Of a stretch of DNA of 64,000 nucleotides, positions 60,572 to 64,000 are shown one piece after another. Origin of the DNA: Ferrovibrio terrae_A (GTDB lineage Bacteria > Pseudomonadota > Alphaproteobacteria > Ferrovibrionales > Ferrovibrionaceae). Position numbers and translations under genes: made by a program. Location of the stretch: NCBI RefSeq assembly GCF_943372915.1, contig NZ_CALSAN010000016.1:27143-91142 (forward strand), in the 5' to 3' direction. The notes below the pieces were generated by a model. The model worked only from the letters and a program-made list of their open reading frames with translations, made no database searches and was not told where the DNA came from. How positions within the stretch are numbered: position 1 is the first letter of the stretch; each line of letters begins with the position of its first letter.

Positions 60572-62491
60572 ATGATCAGCAATCGCACGCCCCTGCTGGA
60601 TATGGTGCGGACCCCGGCCGATATCCGGGAGTTCGACCAGGACCAGCTCAAGCAACTCGCCGACGAAGTGCGTCGCGAGATGATCGATGCTGTCTCGGTC
60701 ACCGGTGGCCATCTCGGCGCCGGCCTCGGCGTGGTCGAGCTGACGGTGGCGCTGCATCATGTGTTTGCCACGCCGGTCGACAAGCTGATCTGGGATGTCG
60801 GCCACCAGGCCTATCCGCACAAGATCCTCACCGGCCGGCGCGATCGCATCCGCACCTTGCGCCAGCCCGGCGGTCTGTCGGGTTTCACCCGCCGCAGCGA
60901 GAGCGAATACGATCCCTTCGGCGCCGCGCATTCCTCCACCTCGATTTCCGCCGGCCTTGGCATGGCGGTGGCGCGTGACTTCAAGGGCGAGAGCAACAAC
61001 GTCATCGCCGTGATCGGTGATGGCGCCATGTCGGCCGGCATGGCCTATGAGGCGATGAACAACGCCGGCTCGATGGATACCCGGCTGATCGTCATCCTCA
61101 ACGATAACGACATGTCGATCGCGCCGCCGGTCGGCGCCATGAGCGCCTATCTGTCGCGGCTGCTGTCTTCGCGCTCCTATCTCGGCCTGCGCCAGCTGGC
61201 CAAGCAGATCGGCGAGAAGATCCTGCCCAAGAGCCTCGCCTCGATGGCCGAGAAGGCCGAGGAATATGCGCGCGGCATGGTTGCCGGCGGCACCATGTTC
61301 GAGGAGCTGGGCTTCTATTATGTCGGCCCGGTCGATGGGCACAATCTCGACCATCTGGTGCCGGTGCTGAAGAATATCCGCGACACCAACAAGACCGGCC
61401 CGGTGCTGATCCATGTCGTGACCCAGAAGGGCAAGGGCTATGGCCCGGCCGAGGCTGCCGACGACAAGTATCACGGCGTGTCGAAATTCGATGTCGTCAC
61501 CGGCACCCAGGCCAAGCCCAAAGCCGGCCCGCCGAGTTATACCAAGGTGTTCGCCGAAAGCCTGATCGCCGAAGCCGCACGCGATGACAAGATCGTGGCG
61601 GTGACGGCGGCGATGCCGTCAGGCACCGGCCTCGACCTGTTTGCCAAGCGCTTCCCCGACCGCTGCTTCGATGTCGGCATCGCCGAGCAGCATGCCGTGA
61701 CCTTTGCTGCCGGCCTCGCCACCGAAGGCTTCAAGCCGTTTGCCGCGATCTATTCCACCTTCCTGCAGCGCGCCTATGACCAGGTGGTGCATGACGTGGC
61801 GATCCAGCGGCTGCCGGTGCGCTTTGCCATTGACCGCGCCGGGCTGGTCGGCGCCGATGGCGCGACCCATGCCGGCAGTTTCGACATCGCCTATCTGGGC
61901 TGCCTGCCCGACATGGTGCTGATGGCGGCGGCGGATGAAGCCGAGCTGATGCATATGGTGGCGACCTCGGCGGCCATCGACGACCGGCCGTCGGCTTTCC
62001 GCTATCCGCGTGGCGAGGGCACCGGCCTGGTCATGCCCGAGCGCGGCCTGGTGCTGCCGCTGGGCAAGGGGCGTGTGATCCGCGAAGGCAGCAAGATTGC
62101 CATTCTCTCCTTCGGTGCCCGCCTGGCCGAGGCGCTGAAAGCCGCTGACGACCTTGCCGCCCGCGGGCTGTCGACCACCGTGGCCGATGCGCGTTTCTGC
62201 AAGCCGCTGGATACCGATCTGGTGCGGCAGCTGGCGCGCAATCACGAAGTGCTGATCACCCTGGAAGAGGGTTCGGTCGGCGGTTTCGGCAGCCATGTGC
62301 TGCATTTCCTCAGCCATGACGGGTTGCTCGATCAGGGCCTGAAGATCCGCCCGCTGGTGCTGCCCGACCGCTTCATCGATCACGACAATCCGATGAAGCA
62401 GTATGACGAGGCGGGGCTGAATGCACCGCAGATCGTCGCCACAGCTCTCTTGGCGCTGGGTCGCGCCGCCGACGCCACCGCGCGCGCCTAG
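60572..62491 (+). CDS. dxs: 1-deoxy-D-xylulose-5-phosphate synthase
   Basis: Dxs joins pyruvate and glyceraldehyde-3-phosphate using thiamine diphosphate, the entry to the MEP pathway. The 639-residue protein has GGHLGAGLGVVELTVALH with a conserved His, the TPP motif GDGAMSAGMAYEAMN, FDVGIAEQHAVTFAAG with the catalytic Glu, and a transketolase C-domain. ATG 60572. It shows that isoprenoids are made by the MEP route. tlyA, which often follows directly, is separated by a MATE gene here. Confidence 0.96.
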   Translation: MISNRTPLLDMVRTPADIREFDQDQLKQLADEVRREMIDAVSVTGGHLGAGLGVVELTVALHHVFATPVDKLIWDVGHQAYPHKILTGRRDRIRTLRQPGGLSGFTRRSESEYDPFGAAHSSTSISAGLGMAVARDFKGESNNVIAVIGDGAMSAGMAYEAMNNAGSMDTRLIVILNDNDMSIAPPVGAMSAYLSRLLSSRSYLGLRQLAKQIGEKILPKSLASMAEKAEEYARGMVAGGTMFEELGFYYVGPVDGHNLDHLVPVLKNIRDTNKTGPVLIHVVTQKGKGYGPAEAADDKYHGVSKFDVVTGTQAKPKAGPPSYTKVFAESLIAEAARDDKIVAVTAAMPSGTGLDLFAKRFPDRCFDVGIAEQHAVTFAAGLATEGFKPFAAIYSTFLQRAYDQVVHDVAIQRLPVRFAIDRAGLVGADGATHAGSFDIAYLGCLPDMVLMAAADEAELMHMVATSAAIDDRPSAFRYPRGEGTGLVMPERGLVLPLGKGRVIREGSKIAILSFGARLAEALKAADDLAARGLSTTVADARFCKPLDTDLVRQLARNHEVLITLEEGSVGGFGSHVLHFLSHDGLLDQGLKIRPLVLPDRFIDHDNPMKQYDEAGLNAPQIVATALLALGRAADATARA

Positions 62492-62505
62492 CAGGACAGC
62501 ACAAT

Positions 62506-63867
62506 ATGATCCTCCAGGAAGCGCGGGCCACGCTCACGCTGTCGCTGCCCATTGTCGGCACGCAGTTGGCGCAGATGGCGATCCACACCACCGATGTCTG
62601 GCTCCTGTCGCATTACAGCGCCGAAGCGCTGGGTGCGGCGGCGCTTGGCGTGGCGATCTTCAGCTTCCTGTGGATGGCGGGTCTTGGCCTGGCCACTGCG
62701 ACGCCGGCGCTGGCGGCACAGGCGCGGGGCCGCGATCCCGACGATATCGAGGGCGTGCGCCAGGCCGTGCATGACGGCCTGATCTCCACCGGCATCTATG
62801 GCCTGGTCTGCACGCTGCTGCTCATTTTCAGCGAACCCTTCCTGGTGCTGATCGGCCAGCCGCCGGAATTGATCGCGCTGGCCGTGCCTTTCATGCAGGC
62901 GGTCAGCGGCATGTTCATCACCGCGCTGTGGTTCATGGTGCTGCGCGGCTTTCTCGCCACCCTGGAGCGTCCGCGCGCCGCCCTGGTGCTGACTCTGTTG
63001 GCGGTGCTGCTCAATGCCGCCGTGAATACGGTGCTGATCTTCGGCTTCTGGATCGTGCCATCGCTCGGCGTGGTCGGCGCCGGCATCGGTTCCAGCCTAG
63101 TCAATCTGCTGATCCTGCTGGTGTTCGGCTGGTATATCGCACGCGATCCGCAGTTCGCCCGTTATCACCTGTCGCGCGGCTGGTGGTGCACGACGCCGGA
63201 TCGCATGAGTGCCTTCCTGCGCGTCGGCGCACCGATCGCGCTGGCACTGGGGGCTGAAATCGGACTCTTTTCCGCAGCGGCCCTGTTGATGGGGCGGCTC
63301 GGCGCGGCCGAGGTGGCGGGCCATCAGGTGGCGCTGCAATGGGCGGCGCTTGCCTTCATGGTGCCAATGGGGCTCAGTCAGGCTGCCACCGTGCGCGTCG
63401 GTCTGGCGGCCGGCGCACGCGACTATGCCGGCGCGGCGCGTGCCGGCTGGATCGCCATCGCCATGGGTATGTCCTTCATGCTGTGCACGGCGCTGATTTT
63501 CCATTTTGCCGGCGGGCTGCTGGTGCGGGTGTTTGTCTCCGATGCCGCGTCCACCGTGTTCACCCTGGCCGTCACCTATCTCGGCATCGCCGCATTGTTC
63601 CAGCTGGTCGATGGCGCCCAGGGTGTGGCCAATGGCGCGCTGCGCGGCCTGAAGGATACGGCTGTTCCCATGGTCATCACGCTCGTCGGCTACTGGCTGA
63701 TCGGGTTTCCGGTGGCGATCTGGTTCGGCTTCTATACGCCACTGCGCGGCATCGGCGTCTGGGCTGGCCTGGTCGTCGGGCTGGCGGTGGTGGCGGCGTT
63801 GCTGCTCTGGCGTTTTCACGCCATGACCCATAGGCTGCAGCGGCTAGACAGAGTGCCGGCCCGATGA
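62506..63867 (+). CDS. MATE-family efflux transporter
   Basis: The 453-residue protein has about 12 membrane helices in two halves, beginning with LTLSLPIVGTQLAQMAIHTTDVWLLS, as expected for the NorM-like MATE group that exports cationic drugs using Na+ or H+. GFWIVPSLGVVGAGIGSSL is also typical. It is 14 bases after dxs, and its stop overlaps the tlyA start, so it is within this operon. Its substrate is unknown. Confidence 0.93.
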   Translation: MILQEARATLTLSLPIVGTQLAQMAIHTTDVWLLSHYSAEALGAAALGVAIFSFLWMAGLGLATATPALAAQARGRDPDDIEGVRQAVHDGLISTGIYGLVCTLLLIFSEPFLVLIGQPPELIALAVPFMQAVSGMFITALWFMVLRGFLATLERPRAALVLTLLAVLLNAAVNTVLIFGFWIVPSLGVVGAGIGSSLVNLLILLVFGWYIARDPQFARYHLSRGWWCTTPDRMSAFLRVGAPIALALGAEIGLFSAAALLMGRLGAAEVAGHQVALQWAALAFMVPMGLSQAATVRVGLAAGARDYAGAARAGWIAIAMGMSFMLCTALIFHFAGGLLVRVFVSDAASTVFTLAVTYLGIAALFQLVDGAQGVANGALRGLKDTAVPMVITLVGYWLIGFPVAIWFGFYTPLRGIGVWAGLVVGLAVVAALLLWRFHAMTHRLQRLDRVPAR

Positions 63868-64000
63868 AAGCCCCGAAGCAGCGCCTGGATCAGATTCTGG
63901 TGGAGCGCGGCCTGGCCGAAAGCCGGGCCAAGGCGCAGGCCGCGATCATGGCCGGTCTCGTCTTCTCAGGCGAAAAGCGGCTGGACAAGCCGGGCGTTTC
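63864..64000 (+). CDS. tlyA: TlyA-family rRNA methyltransferase, 5' part
   Basis: Only 45 codons are visible before the right edge: MKAPKQRLDQILVERG then SRAKAQAAIMAGLVF. This is the N-terminal S4 RNA-binding domain of TlyA, a 2'-O-methyltransferase of 16S/23S rRNA (hemolysin-like in older naming). ATG 63864 overlaps the stop of the MATE gene (ATGA). The order dxs...tlyA supports the assignment. The methyltransferase domain is outside the window. Confidence 0.85.
   Translation, partial: MKAPKQRLDQILVERGLAESRAKAQAAIMAGLVFSGEKRLDKPGV

Overview
The window is GC-rich, densely coding DNA that reads as a chromosomal segment of a motile, aerobic alphaproteobacterium, most likely from the Rhodospirillales or a close relative. 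The clues are a large chemotaxis cluster, DUF2794, intracellular PHB depolymerase, a DciA-type DUF721 protein, an xseB-ispA-dxs-(tlyA) isoprenoid operon, TRAP transport, and wide use of GTG/TTG starts and ATGA-type overlaps. The genus is inference. I saw no rRNA, tRNA, CRISPR array, transposase or phage genes, and no gap between genes exceeds about 300 bases.

Layout. 1-11027 is a chemotaxis island. Leftward genes encode a CheZ-like protein, an Hpt-like protein, an unknown acidic protein, STAS, CheY, CheA, CheW, CheR, CheB and a second CheY. Rightward genes encode a pentapeptide-repeat protein, CheD, a receiver whose phospho-acceptor Asp is replaced by Glu, and DUF2794. 11109-20509 holds a small Lys-rich exported protein, a TTC38-like TPR protein with an MlrC-like peptidase, a Bax-inhibitor-1 protein, a Bcr/CflA exporter, a methyltransferase, and a YbbA/YbbP-type ABC exporter divergent from a TesA-like esterase. 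21305-29208 is mostly rightward housekeeping: aldo-keto reductase, ThpR, sirtuin, minimal metalloprotease, PCD, SCO, PhaZ, YcgN, a KdsC-like phosphatase and an SDR. 29217-35407 has Kdo transferase, crotonase, MutY, an orphan solute-binding protein, CrcB, DciA and DsbA.

35444-39568 is an oversized SMC with matched 18-residue tandem repeats in both coiled-coil arms. It is followed by a lower-GC orphan gene, a second pentapeptide protein, a 2-hydroxyacid dehydrogenase, a lipoprotein, and the leftward argD-argF-hslO run. 46509-52421 is a catabolic-looking block: Fe-alcohol dehydrogenase, thioesterase, GntR regulator, TRAP transporter, and a type II dehydroquinase homologue with altered active-site residues. 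The convergent gap after it (52422-52632) carries eleven consecutive 10-bp units with a GCGAA core, abutting a perfect 16-bp palindrome. The rest encodes an orphan ABC-2 permease, MeaB, an aminotransferase, acyl-CoA dehydrogenase, thiolase, DUF3293 and SYLF proteins, then xseB-ispA-dxs with a MATE exporter between dxs and tlyA.

Most unusual: the helically phased 10-bp array, the paired SMC arm repeats, a shared HxxW motif capping pentapeptide blocks in two distant genes, and three non-standard parts in the chemotaxis island (CheZ-like, His-less Hpt, Asp-less receiver).
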